From: Chitinophagales bacterium
GTDB lineage: Bacteria; Bacteroidota; Bacteroidia; Chitinophagales; Chitinophagaceae
DNA: 64,000 bases
NCBI GenBank assembly: GCA_015655125.1
Contig: JAATFP010000071.1
Coordinates: 1-64,000, forward strand
Direction: 5' to 3'
Part shown: piece after piece, positions 36,715 through 45,789 of the stretch
Layout of the letters: the number at the start of each line of letters is the position of its first letter
How positions within the stretch are numbered: position 1 is the stretch's first letter
Made by a program: the position numbers and the translations under genes
The notes under the pieces: generated by a model
Seen by the model: the letters and a program-made list of their open reading frames with translations, nothing else
What the model was told of the DNA's origin: nothing
Databases searched by the model: none

Positions 36715-39144
36715 TCAGGCGTTAATTAATGATATAGAATTTTGGGTAGATGCTGAACTAATTACAGCATCTATATTTGCATAACCCGATTGTATGCCAT
36801 CAATATTACTATCGTAATAAACCATCTGCCCAAAAGAAATATTCTCATCATTTGGTGAAAGGTGTTGATGAAAATACAGTTGATTTGTTTGTCCCAGATG
36901 GTGGCACAGTAAATCTACCAGTACCGCATTTTGAAATACGCCTCCGCTGAATGCAATTTTTTGTACCTGTAAATTATGTGCAACTATTTTCACCAGTTGC
37001 ACCAAAGAGTAATGAAACTTAGCGGCAATAAAATCAGTTGCTTTTCCTTTTTTAATATCAGTCAGAATGCCGTTAAATAAAGTAGCCGTAGGTATTTTAT
37101 GAAAATGGGCACCTTCCATAAAATAACTTTCGGTAAAAGAATAACCATTGGTGGTGAAGTATTGCTGTGCAGAATTTTCCAGTAGCAGCGCCGCTTCACC
37201 TTCATATGATTGCTTATCACAAAGGTTGAGCAATGAAGCCACTGCATCAAAAATCCTTCCTACGGCACTGCTATAAATATTGCTTTCCCGGGTTACTAGC
37301 TTTTGGTACAACTGCCATTCGGTATCCGTAAATTTTGATTGCAATCCATTATCGGTTATCCAAACATCATTACAAACCGACAATGCAGACAACCTCGGTT
37401 CTTTCGCCATTTTATCGGCAAGTATATGGGGGAAATAATCAAAATGATAACGGCGGTTGAGGGTATTATTTTCATACACAAAGAATTCACCGCCCCAGAT
37501 ATTTCCATCATCTCCTAATCCCGTTCCATCCCATATTACACAAAGCACGGCCTGCCCGCTTTTTACTAAATTATTTTCGGCCAACACTGCTGCGGCATGC
37601 GCTTTATGATGCTGCACTTTTACAACCGGGCAAGTATATTTTTGGGCGGCAGTAATTGCAAAATCCGAAGAAAAGTACTGCGGGTGCTTATCCGCTAACA
37701 CAAGTTGAGGTTGTTGACCAAACATATAAACAAAATGATTTACCATTTCCTGGTAACTCTTTTGTGCGGTGTAAGTTTCTGTATTACCCAGATATTGACT
37801 TATAAAAGTATTGCCATTGATAACATATGTAAAACTGCTTTTTACGAGTGCCCCTGTAGCCAGCATGGTGGTGGCGCATTGAGGAACATAATCCAAAAAA
37901 GTCGGCGCCATCCCCCTGGATCGCCGGAGTATGACCCGCTGCTTGTATAAAGGCGAAAACGTTATTACGCTGTCGTCTTGTGGTGCAAGTATCTGCCGGT
38001 TGTTGGTTACAATAAAATCTGCCATACCGGCAAGTTGTTCCACTGCTTCTACATCATTGTAAATAATTGAACTACCTGAAACATTGGCGCTCGTGGCAAC
38101 CAGGGGTTTATTAAATCTATCTGCAATCAACTGAAATAATGGTGCATAGGGAAGCATGATCCCCAGTTGTGACAGGCCCGGCGCTATTTCATTTACAGCA
38201 ATATTATATTGCAGCTTTTTTTGGGGTTGTAGTAAAACAATGGGGGCAATAGTACTTTGCAGCGCCTCCATCTCATTGAAAGATAAATGAAAATCTTTTT
38301 CAATAGCGGCCGATGAAGGATACAATAATGCAAAAGGCTTAAGTGGACGGTGTTTCCTTTTTCGTAATTCGTTTACCACTTTTTTGTCCGTTGCATCGCA
38401 TAATAATAAATAACCACCGATGCCTTTTACCGCCACTATTTTTTGACCGGATAATGCAATGATGATCTCTTCAATAATAGTTTTATAGTCATTATGCAAT
38501 CGTTTACCTGTGTGGGAAAACATCTGCATCATAATGCCACAAGTTGCACAGGAATTAGTTTGTGCATAATGCCTTCTGTTAAAAGGATCGTTATACTCCT
38601 CCATGCAACTGCTGCACATTAAAAATTTGTTCATAGAAGTGCTGCACCGGTCGTATGGCAATGCTCCGATAATAGAATATCTGGGGCCACAGTTGGTACA
38701 GCTTATAAAAGGATATTGATAATGGCGGCAGAAAGGTTCATACAATTCCCTTCTGCAATCAGGGCACAGCGCAAAATCCGGCGTAAGCATAAGATTTACG
38801 GAAGCGCCTGCTTCAATTTGCCTGATCTGGAATGACGTATATTGCTGATAAGGATGCAGCTGTTTTGAATGATGAATAATTTTAGATAATGGAGGAGCCG
38901 ATTGAATTAATTTCCGGTAAAATTCGCCAGCAGTTTTTTCATCAGCGTTAATCCGGATGTCTACACCATCGTTGCTATTGCTTACCCACCCATTTAATTG
39001 CATTTGCGTGGCCAGTTGATATACAAAAGGCCGGAAACCTACTCCCTGTACCAGGCCCCTGAGATAAATGTGATATGTGGCAATCGATTCGATATTTTTT
39101 AGTTTTATTGAAAAAACATAAACACTCACGACAGAAAAAATCAC
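36715..39144 (-). CDS. hypF: Carbamoyltransferase HypF
   Basis: 809 residues. Order: acylphosphatase domain (YLRGLVQGVGFRPFVYQLA, about 25-110), two Zn fingers (CPDCRRELYEPF / CTNCGPR and CSSC / CATCG), a YrdC-like domain (VVNELRKRKHRPLKPFALLYP, ATSANVSGS) and a Kae1-like domain (VQHHKAHAAAV, WDGTGLGDDG, IAFSGGVFQNAVL). It carbamoylates the HypE cysteine. A GTG start at 39144 overlaps the hypB stop (GTGA); the first 20 residues are not conserved, so a later GTG is possible. Confidence 0.95.
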   Translation of the reverse strand: MIFSVVSVYVFSIKLKNIESIATYHIYLRGLVQGVGFRPFVYQLATQMQLNGWVSNSNDGVDIRINADEKTAGEFYRKLIQSAPPLSKIIHHSKQLHPYQQYTSFQIRQIEAGASVNLMLTPDFALCPDCRRELYEPFCRHYQYPFISCTNCGPRYSIIGALPYDRCSTSMNKFLMCSSCMEEYNDPFNRRHYAQTNSCATCGIMMQMFSHTGKRLHNDYKTIIEEIIIALSGQKIVAVKGIGGYLLLCDATDKKVVNELRKRKHRPLKPFALLYPSSAAIEKDFHLSFNEMEALQSTIAPIVLLQPQKKLQYNIAVNEIAPGLSQLGIMLPYAPLFQLIADRFNKPLVATSANVSGSSIIYNDVEAVEQLAGMADFIVTNNRQILAPQDDSVITFSPLYKQRVILRRSRGMAPTFLDYVPQCATTMLATGALVKSSFTYVINGNTFISQYLGNTETYTAQKSYQEMVNHFVYMFGQQPQLVLADKHPQYFSSDFAITAAQKYTCPVVKVQHHKAHAAAVLAENNLVKSGQAVLCVIWDGTGLGDDGNIWGGEFFVYENNTLNRRYHFDYFPHILADKMAKEPRLSALSVCNDVWITDNGLQSKFTDTEWQLYQKLVTRESNIYSSAVGRIFDAVASLLNLCDKQSYEGEAALLLENSAQQYFTTNGYSFTESYFMEGAHFHKIPTATLFNGILTDIKKGKATDFIAAKFHYSLVQLVKIVAHNLQVQKIAFSGGVFQNAVLVDLLCHHLGQTNQLYFHQHLSPNDENISFGQMVYYDSNIDGIQSGYANIDAVISSASTQNSISLINA

Positions 39145-39854
39145 GCTACCGCCAATGCTTCTTTTTTATCTTTTACTTTTTGTAATATCCAGTTGCACCA
39201 TTGATCAATTCCATCGCCATTGGTGCTGGAGACGCTCATTACTTCAAGATCAGGATTAACATCCCTTGCATCTTTAGTAACAGCCTCTACAGAAAAAGGA
39301 ACATAAGGCAACAGGTCGGACTTACTTACAACCATTAATTCGCTGGTTAAAAACATCCGGGGATATTTTTTGGGTTTATCATCTCCCTCCGTACTGGCAA
39401 TAAGTGTTACCCTGAAATCTTCTCCCAGGTCGAATGCAGCCGGGCATACAAGGTTGCCCACGTTTTCGATAAACAATACATCCACTCCCTGCAGATCAAT
39501 GTGGTCTAATGCCTGCAACACCATCTGGGCCTCAATATGACACATGCCACCGGTAACAATCTGAAGCGCATTGATGCCTACTTCCCTCATGCGGATAGCA
39601 TCCCTTTCTGTTTCAGGGTCACCCACCAGCACTGCCATATTTATTTTACCGGCAAGCCGCTTCCCGGTTTCCTGCATCAATGTGGTTTTGCCGCTACCGG
39701 GCGACGAACAGATATTGATGACCAATATTTCCGGTAACCGCTCCCTGATGGCCCTGGCTACAAAATCATTTGCCTTTAACAGATTAAGCGTGGTATTCTC
39801 GCACTGTATAGAGCCTACAGCAGCTCTGTTACTTTTGGGCTTTAAATTACTCAT
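39141..39854 (-). CDS. hypB: Hydrogenase nickel-incorporation GTPase HypB
   Basis: 237 residues. P-loop SSPGSGKTTL at about 51-60, metal/switch region GDPETERDAIRMREVG, CHIEAQMV, then FIENVGNLVCPAAFDLG and KSDLLPY. It lacks the His-rich nickel store seen in some HypB, so storage may rest elsewhere. It works with HypA to insert nickel. Confidence 0.96.
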   Translation of the reverse strand: MSNLKPKSNRAAVGSIQCENTTLNLLKANDFVARAIRERLPEILVINICSSPGSGKTTLMQETGKRLAGKINMAVLVGDPETERDAIRMREVGINALQIVTGGMCHIEAQMVLQALDHIDLQGVDVLFIENVGNLVCPAAFDLGEDFRVTLIASTEGDDKPKKYPRMFLTSELMVVSKSDLLPYVPFSVEAVTKDARDVNPDLEVMSVSSTNGDGIDQWCNWILQKVKDKKEALAVA

Positions 39855-39871
39855 AGAAAAAAATTAATATT

Positions 39872-40222
39872 CTAAACATCTTCAAATTCTATTTTGCTGA
39901 TCATCAGTTCTTCTCCCTGGATGATGTTGTTGCTGGGCTTGCCACAGGTACAAACAAAAGTATAATTATGCACGGTGGTTATTTTATTACAATCTCTATC
40001 TGTACATTGTATCAAAATGGGTAATACGTCTACATGAAGGCTGGTATTGCTGTACCTGGGCTCATCTTCCAGCACTGCTGCGAAGGCATTTTGCATAAGA
40101 ACGGGCTGAATGTTGGACAATAACCCTACCGTAAGAAAGATTCCCCGAACCTGTTCAATTTTTTCGGGAAACTCGTCTTCAATTGTTCTGAATATATTTC
40201 TAACTAATGAAATCTCATGCAT
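39872..40222 (-). CDS. hypA: Hydrogenase nickel chaperone HypA
   Basis: 116 residues beginning MHEISL, where His2 is the nickel ligand. The Zn site is CTDRDC then CTCG near the end. Slightly divergent in the middle. It is the first of a tight hypA-B-F-C-D-E run, and a copy of the cluster palindrome lies 57 bases before its start, so it probably has its own promoter. Confidence 0.93.
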   Translation of the reverse strand: MHEISLVRNIFRTIEDEFPEKIEQVRGIFLTVGLLSNIQPVLMQNAFAAVLEDEPRYSNTSLHVDVLPILIQCTDRDCNKITTVHNYTFVCTCGKPSNNIIQGEELMISKIEFEDV

Positions 40223-40278
40223 AATCTGTACACTGAAATTACAGTATGTTATGCTGATTAAGCCACAAAAGAAAATAC

Positions 40279-40296
40279 TTAGAAAATATTTTCTAA
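40279..40296. promoter_or_regulatory. 18-bp palindrome TTAGAAAATATTTTCTAA before hypA
   Basis: A perfect palindrome overlapping the stop codon of the TPR gene and lying 57 bases before hypA. The same 18 bases occur twice upstream of the hydrogenase small subunit gene. Candidate TetR operator controlling the maturation genes separately from the structural genes. Confidence 0.75.
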
Positions 40297-41837
40297 TTTT
40301 GTATACCGTGGATGGTTACCGGTACTGTAGTTTCTGCAGGATTAAAATTTTCTTTTAATTTTTTGAGCGCCTCTATGTGCCCATATGCTTCTGATTTAAG
40401 ATTTTCATCAGTGGTAAGAAGTGATAATTCATGGGCGATCGACCACATTTCATTGTAGCGTTCTTCATTAAAGCCTTCTGTTGGATTGCCTGCTTCCCAG
40501 CTTGCTTCCAGGTAATTATACAAAGTATTGCATCGTTCAATAGGATAATGTGCAGCTGTACGTATATCAAGCGCCTCCCTGTACCAGGCAAGGGCCTTAT
40601 CAAAATTATCTGAATGTACCGCCGCAGGATACTTGGTATACGCGTTGCCAAAGTGGTGACAGATCATTGCAAATTCATAGGGATAATCCACTTTATTGTA
40701 AAAGTTAAGTGCCTCGGTAAAAGAAGAAACGGATACAGCGGCCCATACGGCTTTCTTTTTTACCTCATCCTGTATCTCCGCATAAATTATTCCCAGGTGG
40801 TGATGAATGTCCGCAAATACATCCGGGGCAACGGCTCTGTCAAAAATCTTCAGTGCTTCCTGCAATGCCTGCAAAGCTGTTCTATAAAATTGCGGTTGCC
40901 CGTTTTGTGCCCAGGTATACAGCAACATACCTTTTCGCAGTTGCGCCGAACCCCATAATTCAGTGAGGCTTTCTTTTTGCAACATGCCGATTGCCTTATT
41001 AATGTACCCCAATGACTCGGTAAAACTATTACTGATGTTAGCCACGTGAGAAGCATCAATGAGCAACAATGCCGCTTCTGCATTACGGTTATCAGCCTCG
41101 TAACTCTGCAGGCATTCCCACAAGATATCCTTCAGCTTGCTTAGCAAAGACTGATCATATGGCACGGTAAGCTGCTTAAGCCATACGTTGCATAATACCG
41201 ATTTTAAGCCGATACACGCAATCGGTGAAATATTTGTTGCCAGGTATTTTTCAAGGACCAATTCTGCCTGGCTAAGATCACCGGCATCGCATAAAAATGT
41301 TGCAAAATGCCTGGCAGTAAATGCGTGCCGTTCTGCCGTGCCTGCACTTTCCAGTGCCTTATAAAATACGCTTTCGATAGCAGGGAGCGCAATTTCCCTC
41401 CGCCATGTACCATATTGATAACTAATGGCACTATTGTGAAGGTTTGTGAAATCTACGGCTTCGTTATCAAAAATCACCTCATCCATTTCCACATTATTAA
41501 TGAGCCTGTTGATGATGTCTACAGGTTTCAGAATGCCGGGAAAGCCGGCCAGGTAAAAGTATGATTTTTCAAAATTGGCAAGCCTGCAAAAAACCAGGCC
41601 CAGTAAAACAGCCGTATCAAAATTGATAACCGGGGGAAATAAAACCGGGGGCATTAAATTGTACCAATCCGGAGATACGCTTATCCCATTATCATCTACA
41701 ATAATATCGGCAGTCACTGTACATAGCTGTGCTGCATCGAACGCATTAATATTTATCAGTTCATGCAACCTTTCTTCTGTTGCTATAACATTCTTTACTT
41801 TTTCCTCCCATTCAGTTGAAGCAAATATTGAAATCAT
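40293..41837 (-). CDS. TPR protein of the hydrogenase cluster
   Basis: 514 residues, no signal peptide. The first 190 residues are an unknown helical/beta part; from about 200 onwards TPR-like helical pairs follow (AEAALLLIDASHVANISNSFTESLGYINKAIGML, ALQALQEALKIFDRAVAPDVFADIHHHLGIIYAEI, FDKALAWYREALDIRTAAHY). TPR proteins recur beside group 1h-type hydrogenases. Its role could be in subunit assembly or in a higher-order complex; this is inference. It overlaps the preceding 105-residue gene by 26 bases. Confidence 0.85.
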   Translation of the reverse strand: MISIFASTEWEEKVKNVIATEERLHELININAFDAAQLCTVTADIIVDDNGISVSPDWYNLMPPVLFPPVINFDTAVLLGLVFCRLANFEKSYFYLAGFPGILKPVDIINRLINNVEMDEVIFDNEAVDFTNLHNSAISYQYGTWRREIALPAIESVFYKALESAGTAERHAFTARHFATFLCDAGDLSQAELVLEKYLATNISPIACIGLKSVLCNVWLKQLTVPYDQSLLSKLKDILWECLQSYEADNRNAEAALLLIDASHVANISNSFTESLGYINKAIGMLQKESLTELWGSAQLRKGMLLYTWAQNGQPQFYRTALQALQEALKIFDRAVAPDVFADIHHHLGIIYAEIQDEVKKKAVWAAVSVSSFTEALNFYNKVDYPYEFAMICHHFGNAYTKYPAAVHSDNFDKALAWYREALDIRTAAHYPIERCNTLYNYLEASWEAGNPTEGFNEERYNEMWSIAHELSLLTTDENLKSEAYGHIEALKKLKENFNPAETTVPVTIHGIQN

Positions 41838-42129
41838 TTTCGTTAATTTTTACAGTTCCCCGTTCATCTTTTTGCATGGTACGTTTAAAAAAATCAGCAT
41901 GGATCATCGCTTTTCTTTCGCTGTCGTAATGATCAATAGGTCTTTTTATAAACCGATATGGATTTTCAGCCCATATCAACAGTATGGCCACATGCCATCG
42001 GCCTTTTTTATAGGTCACCTGTTGCCGTACTTCGCTATTCATCAGCCAGCCGGCTTCTCTTAAAAAACGCAATTCGTTTTCTCCTCCAGGATATTCTGTA
42101 TAAACGATATTATAAAGGCCAGGAAACAT
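41812..42129 (-). CDS. Small conserved protein, family also present at 46409
   Basis: 105 residues. The C-terminal half (PYRFIKRPIDHY, then MQKDERGTVKINENDFNICF) aligns with the 119-residue protein at 46409 (FKFIKRN, AAKDQRGTLTVHQENANITF). Two copies in one hydrogenase cluster point to a real, so far unnamed family. No cysteines or signal peptide in this copy apart from one near the end. Confidence 0.75.
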   Translation of the reverse strand: MFPGLYNIVYTEYPGGENELRFLREAGWLMNSEVRQQVTYKKGRWHVAILLIWAENPYRFIKRPIDHYDSERKAMIHADFFKRTMQKDERGTVKINENDFNICFN

Positions 42130-42147
42130 TTTTTAAGATTCGGTTAT

Positions 42148-42483
42148 TTAGAAATAAATGATTATTATTTTCATAGTACTGTCGGCCTGAAAAGTGAGTA
42201 CCCTGTCCGTTGGTTCGATATCGTTGTCGATCATTATTTCCTGGATGCTAACGGACCTGTCGCCGTGACTATTTTTCTGTTTGAGCATAACCATCGAAGT
42301 TTTATGAAGGCTTTTAAAAAGCTCATCATTCGGAGCTGCCAGCAGTATTGTTTTTCGCTGGCTATAATACACAAGGTTTACATGACTATTATCAGCAAAA
42401 AAATCATGTGCAATCGCTGCCTCTATTAATAAGTGGCCACTGGCCAGATGTATTCCCTGCATACTTATTTTATTTAACCACAC
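42148..42483 (-). CDS. Hypothetical protein of the hydrogenase cluster
   Basis: 111 residues if it begins at 42483 inside the protease gene, 104 if it begins at the ATG at 42462 (MQGIHLASGHLLIEAAIAHDFF). Mixed alpha/beta, one basic central segment (MLKQKNSHGDRSVSIQEI). I do not recognise it. It lies between the protease and the small conserved gene, all with short gaps, so co-expression is likely. Confidence 0.7.
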   Translation of the reverse strand: MWLNKISMQGIHLASGHLLIEAAIAHDFFADNSHVNLVYYSQRKTILLAAPNDELFKSLHKTSMVMLKQKNSHGDRSVSIQEIMIDNDIEPTDRVLTFQADSTMKIIIIYF

Positions 42484-42949
42484 TTAATTCATCCGTTATC
42501 AGTTCAATCACTTTATCACCTGCCTGTTTAACAGTTTCTGTGAGATTCATTTCAAGTTTTGTGTCATCTATTGCGATCAGGTATACCTGGATATCGTTAG
42601 GATACTCTTCCTGTAATATTTTTTTTGCATAAGACAGTGCCTGGTCCCATTTAAGGCTGTGCAAAAAAACCATGGGGTCGTCTATAGGAGCACTCAGCAC
42701 TTCTTCTGCAGGCACTTTATACAATGTTCCGGCAGGTTCATTCGTATTTACAACTGCATCTACCAATATAATTTTTTGATGCCCCTTTAATTTAAATAAC
42801 ACTTCAAAAGCTCCGGTTCCCATATCAAACACATCGATGTGTTCATTATCTGAAAATAATTCCTGCAATTTTTCTATCACATAGATCCCAATAGCATCGT
42901 CACTTCTGCAGGGATTTCCAAAACCCATTATGGCTATTTTATTCATCAC
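42470..42949 (-). CDS. Hydrogenase maturation protease
   Basis: 159 residues (ATG at 42946 or 42949). HyaD/HybD/HyfI-type: MGFGNPCRSDDAIGIYVI at the N-terminus supplies the first acidic nickel ligand, ILVDAVVN the second, and FLHSLKW the histidine. It cleaves the C-terminal extension of the large subunit once nickel is in place. The gene follows the large-subunit gene by 117 bases. Confidence 0.93.
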   Translation of the reverse strand: MMNKIAIMGFGNPCRSDDAIGIYVIEKLQELFSDNEHIDVFDMGTGAFEVLFKLKGHQKIILVDAVVNTNEPAGTLYKVPAEEVLSAPIDDPMVFLHSLKWDQALSYAKKILQEEYPNDIQVYLIAIDDTKLEMNLTETVKQAGDKVIELITDELSVVK

Positions 42950-43065
42950 ATCAATTTAGTTCTATTATTTTGTTACCGTAAATGAAACTTGAGGAAGATT
43001 TTATTTATTTAAACAAAATACCCGTAATAAATACTACGGGCATTTGTCAGAATTATTAAAAGCTT

Positions 43066-44661
43066 TTATAATTTAAACCTGGAAAGTTCTTTTCCTGTTT
43101 TATTATCATGGGCATGTACGGTGCATACCAGGCAGCTATCAAAAGAACGGGCAACCATACCCACTTCTACCGGGTCGTTGCTGTCTTCAATTTCTGTGCC
43201 TTCCAATGCAGCTTCTATAGGCCCGGATTTTCCTGCATCGTCATTGGGGCCAACGTTCCAGGTGGTGGGTGCCATTACCTGGTAATTTTTTATCACCCCA
43301 TCCTTTATGTCAATCCAGTGAGCCAATGCACCACGGGCCGCTTCTGTGGCGCCAAAGCCTTGACCATCTTTTTCTTCAGGCTTAATATAGAATTCTCCAT
43401 CAAGGTCCACCTGGCTCAACCATTCGTTAATATATTCATACAAACGTGGAGCTTCGTGCACCCTTGCCAGCGCACGGGTAAATACGTTGGCGCCTTTTTT
43501 CTTTATAATATCTCCAAATAAAGGGTCCCTGTTTTGATGATCCAGGTTATTGGGATTTGCAGCCATAATTACCCTCGATAACGGGCCGGCTTCGGCCGCA
43601 AAATCAGTATAACGCGGAGCTTTTGACCAGCTATATTTTTCATTAAAATTACTATTGCCTAAATTTTGCGACTGAACGGGGGTAGGCAGCGGTTCGTCCC
43701 ACGGATGGGCGGCAGGCTGATCTGTAAACCAGGTATGCTTTACATGTTCTTTAATATCGAGATGATTAAATTCATGATAATTGGCGCCATCATAGAAACC
43801 ACTTGCACTGATCAGCGCCTGGTTGCGGCTATCAATAGTGGGATGGTTCCAGCGGTCTTTATGAAGGTAAGTTCCAAAAGCAATAAATTTACCGACCCCT
43901 TCACCAAATTTGTCCAATCCAAATTCCAGTCCTGCCCTGATGAATAACCCAAGGTCACTGTTGCGTTGCGATTCATTTTCTTCCACCCATACCATTAGTT
44001 CATCCCAGGATCTTATTTGTAAATACCTTTCAATGCTGCATCCCAGCCAGATGGGTTCGAGCCAGTCGTTTCTGAATTGGTTCATAATAGCATGTGCCCT
44101 GGTTACATCTTTTAAAGTAGGTGCACACATTACACCGCCCGGAACCATGTAGCTGCTATGGGGCCACTGGCCGCCAAATAAAGCATATACTTCCACGGGC
44201 CTTCCACTGGCGGTAACACCCTTCTGAAAACTGGTACCTACGTAGGCGGCAAATCTTTTTACTACTTCATTGTATAAGGGTTTGTTGGCAAATTTTTTAT
44301 TGGCCATATCAGTGGCAAATATGGCATAGAACCAACGGGGAATACTTTGGATCGTTTCTGTGGCCTGCCCGATTGCTCTAAGCAGCAGCGCGTTGGGCGA
44401 AAGCGTTGTTTTCCATGCCGTGTCCAGGGCAGAGGATGCACAATATAAATGAGAACCCCCACATATACCACAAATACGGGGCGTTACAATCAATCCGCTT
44501 TGAGGGTCTTTTCCCTCCATTATTTTTTCAAACCCCCTGAACATGGAAGCTTGTGTATGCGCCCTCGTTACCACTCCGTTTTCCATGTATACTTTTACAT
44601 CCAGGTCTCCCTCTACTCTGCCTACCGGCGAAATATTAAGTTCTTTTACTGTTGTTGACAT
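43066..44661 (-). CDS. [NiFe]-hydrogenase large subunit, group 1h/1l-like
   Basis: 531 residues. The L1 motif RICGICGGSHLYC supplies C64 and C67; the L2 motif DSCLVCTVH supplies C510 and C513, with H516 before a 15-residue extension that the protease should remove. The L2 motif DSCLVCTVH (rather than DPCxxCxxH) and the lack of a Tat leader on its partner are features of the high-affinity 'actinobacterial-type' hydrogenases, groups 1h and the related 1l described in Bacteroidota. It would oxidise H2, possibly at atmospheric levels. Exact subgroup cannot be fixed by eye. Confidence 0.93.
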   Translation of the reverse strand: MSTTVKELNISPVGRVEGDLDVKVYMENGVVTRAHTQASMFRGFEKIMEGKDPQSGLIVTPRICGICGGSHLYCASSALDTAWKTTLSPNALLLRAIGQATETIQSIPRWFYAIFATDMANKKFANKPLYNEVVKRFAAYVGTSFQKGVTASGRPVEVYALFGGQWPHSSYMVPGGVMCAPTLKDVTRAHAIMNQFRNDWLEPIWLGCSIERYLQIRSWDELMVWVEENESQRNSDLGLFIRAGLEFGLDKFGEGVGKFIAFGTYLHKDRWNHPTIDSRNQALISASGFYDGANYHEFNHLDIKEHVKHTWFTDQPAAHPWDEPLPTPVQSQNLGNSNFNEKYSWSKAPRYTDFAAEAGPLSRVIMAANPNNLDHQNRDPLFGDIIKKKGANVFTRALARVHEAPRLYEYINEWLSQVDLDGEFYIKPEEKDGQGFGATEAARGALAHWIDIKDGVIKNYQVMAPTTWNVGPNDDAGKSGPIEAALEGTEIEDSNDPVEVGMVARSFDSCLVCTVHAHDNKTGKELSRFKL

Positions 44662-44683
44662 GTGCTGAATATGTTTAAATTGT

Positions 44684-45664
44684 TTATTTAGATGTTTCGA
44701 AATGTTCCTGATCTATACCAAACACTTTTTCCACACTTCCCAACACTTTTTCTACGCCGGCCCGTGTGTAGTAGCCTAATTTAGATACGCCTGTTGGTAC
44801 ATCCTTTGGCAGGAAGCCCAGGTATTTCATCGTTTTAAAAACACTGCCTTTTGCCAGGTCGTGGTGAGGGAAACCAGGTTCTGTGCAACCGAGACATGGA
44901 TGATTTGCCCTGGTTTTACTTGAAGTACGGTTCCATAAAATACGGTTACAACTTGCCCTGGTCATAGGGCCACGGCAACCTACTTCGTAAAATAAGCAAC
45001 CGCCCCTTTTTCCAAATCCACCGTCAATTTTTTGAGCAAAACTGATTGCATTCGGACAGCCGGTTTGTACAAAATCGGTGAAGAAAGTTTTGGGCCGGTG
45101 AAAATCATCTATCAATACATCTTTGATACGGCCGGTAGAAATGGCTACCAGTATTTGTGTTATCCAGTCCGGATGTGCAGGGCAACCCGGGATGTTGATA
45201 ACAGGCAGGCCACCTTTTGAAATATAATTTTTACCCAGGAAACCGCCTTTTTCTTTTTTCAAAAACTGCATCCCGGTACTCTCGCTTGGATTGGGGGCCA
45301 CGGCAGTGATACCTCCCCAGGTGGCACAATCGCCAATAGCTACAACATATCCTGCAACTGCAGCTAACTCTTTTACCCAATCTTTCATGGGGCGCTCACA
45401 AAAGTAGTTCATAGTGCCGGTTCCGTTTGGACCTTCAATGATAGAACCTTCATAAACAAGAATGTCCATCTGCACTTTACCAGCAATAATATCATTTAAC
45501 AGATGCTCAACCTGCACGCCAATTTCAAGCCCAAGGGAAGGGTGCCATAAAATATTGACGCCAAAGTCTACAATGAGTTCTACTACAGTTGGTTCCTGCG
45601 CATTTAAGAAAGACATAGTGTTGCCGCTACAGGCACCACCTTGTAACCATAATACATTAGCCAT
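44684..45664 (-). CDS. [NiFe]-hydrogenase small subunit, group 1h/1l-like
   Basis: 326 residues from the ATG at 45664 (MANVLWLQGGACSGNT); the alternative TTG two codons earlier is less likely. There is no Tat signal and no C-terminal membrane anchor, so the enzyme is cytoplasmic or attached through other proteins. Cluster ligands: C12, GDCATWGG and NIPGCPAHPDW for the proximal site; GCRGP, CNRILWN, CLGCTEPGFP for the others. Only CSGN is left where standard enzymes have CxxC; group 1h enzymes are reported to use three Cys and one Asp at the proximal cluster. It is 22 bases ahead of the large subunit. Confidence 0.93.
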   Translation of the reverse strand: MANVLWLQGGACSGNTMSFLNAQEPTVVELIVDFGVNILWHPSLGLEIGVQVEHLLNDIIAGKVQMDILVYEGSIIEGPNGTGTMNYFCERPMKDWVKELAAVAGYVVAIGDCATWGGITAVAPNPSESTGMQFLKKEKGGFLGKNYISKGGLPVINIPGCPAHPDWITQILVAISTGRIKDVLIDDFHRPKTFFTDFVQTGCPNAISFAQKIDGGFGKRGGCLFYEVGCRGPMTRASCNRILWNRTSSKTRANHPCLGCTEPGFPHHDLAKGSVFKTMKYLGFLPKDVPTGVSKLGYYTRAGVEKVLGSVEKVFGIDQEHFETSK

Positions 45665-45707
45665 TTGCAATCGTTTTTGGAGATGATAGGTTATTTTTGA
45701 ACTGTAA

Positions 45708-45746
45708 TTTAGAAAATATTTTCTAAACTTAGAAAATATTTTCTAA
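45708..45746. promoter_or_regulatory. Twin palindromic operators before the hydrogenase structural genes
   Basis: A 20-bp perfect palindrome TTTAGAAAATATTTTCTAAA (45708-45727) and an 18-bp copy (45729-45746) lie with centres exactly 20 bases apart, two helical turns, 44 bases before the small subunit. A third copy precedes hypA. A -7-like TAAGTTTA sits between the two on the minus strand. Likely bound by one of the two adjacent TetR proteins. Confidence 0.85.
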
Positions 45747-45789
45747 ATAAACTCCGGAGAGAATACTTTTATGGAAAAAAGCAAAAAAA

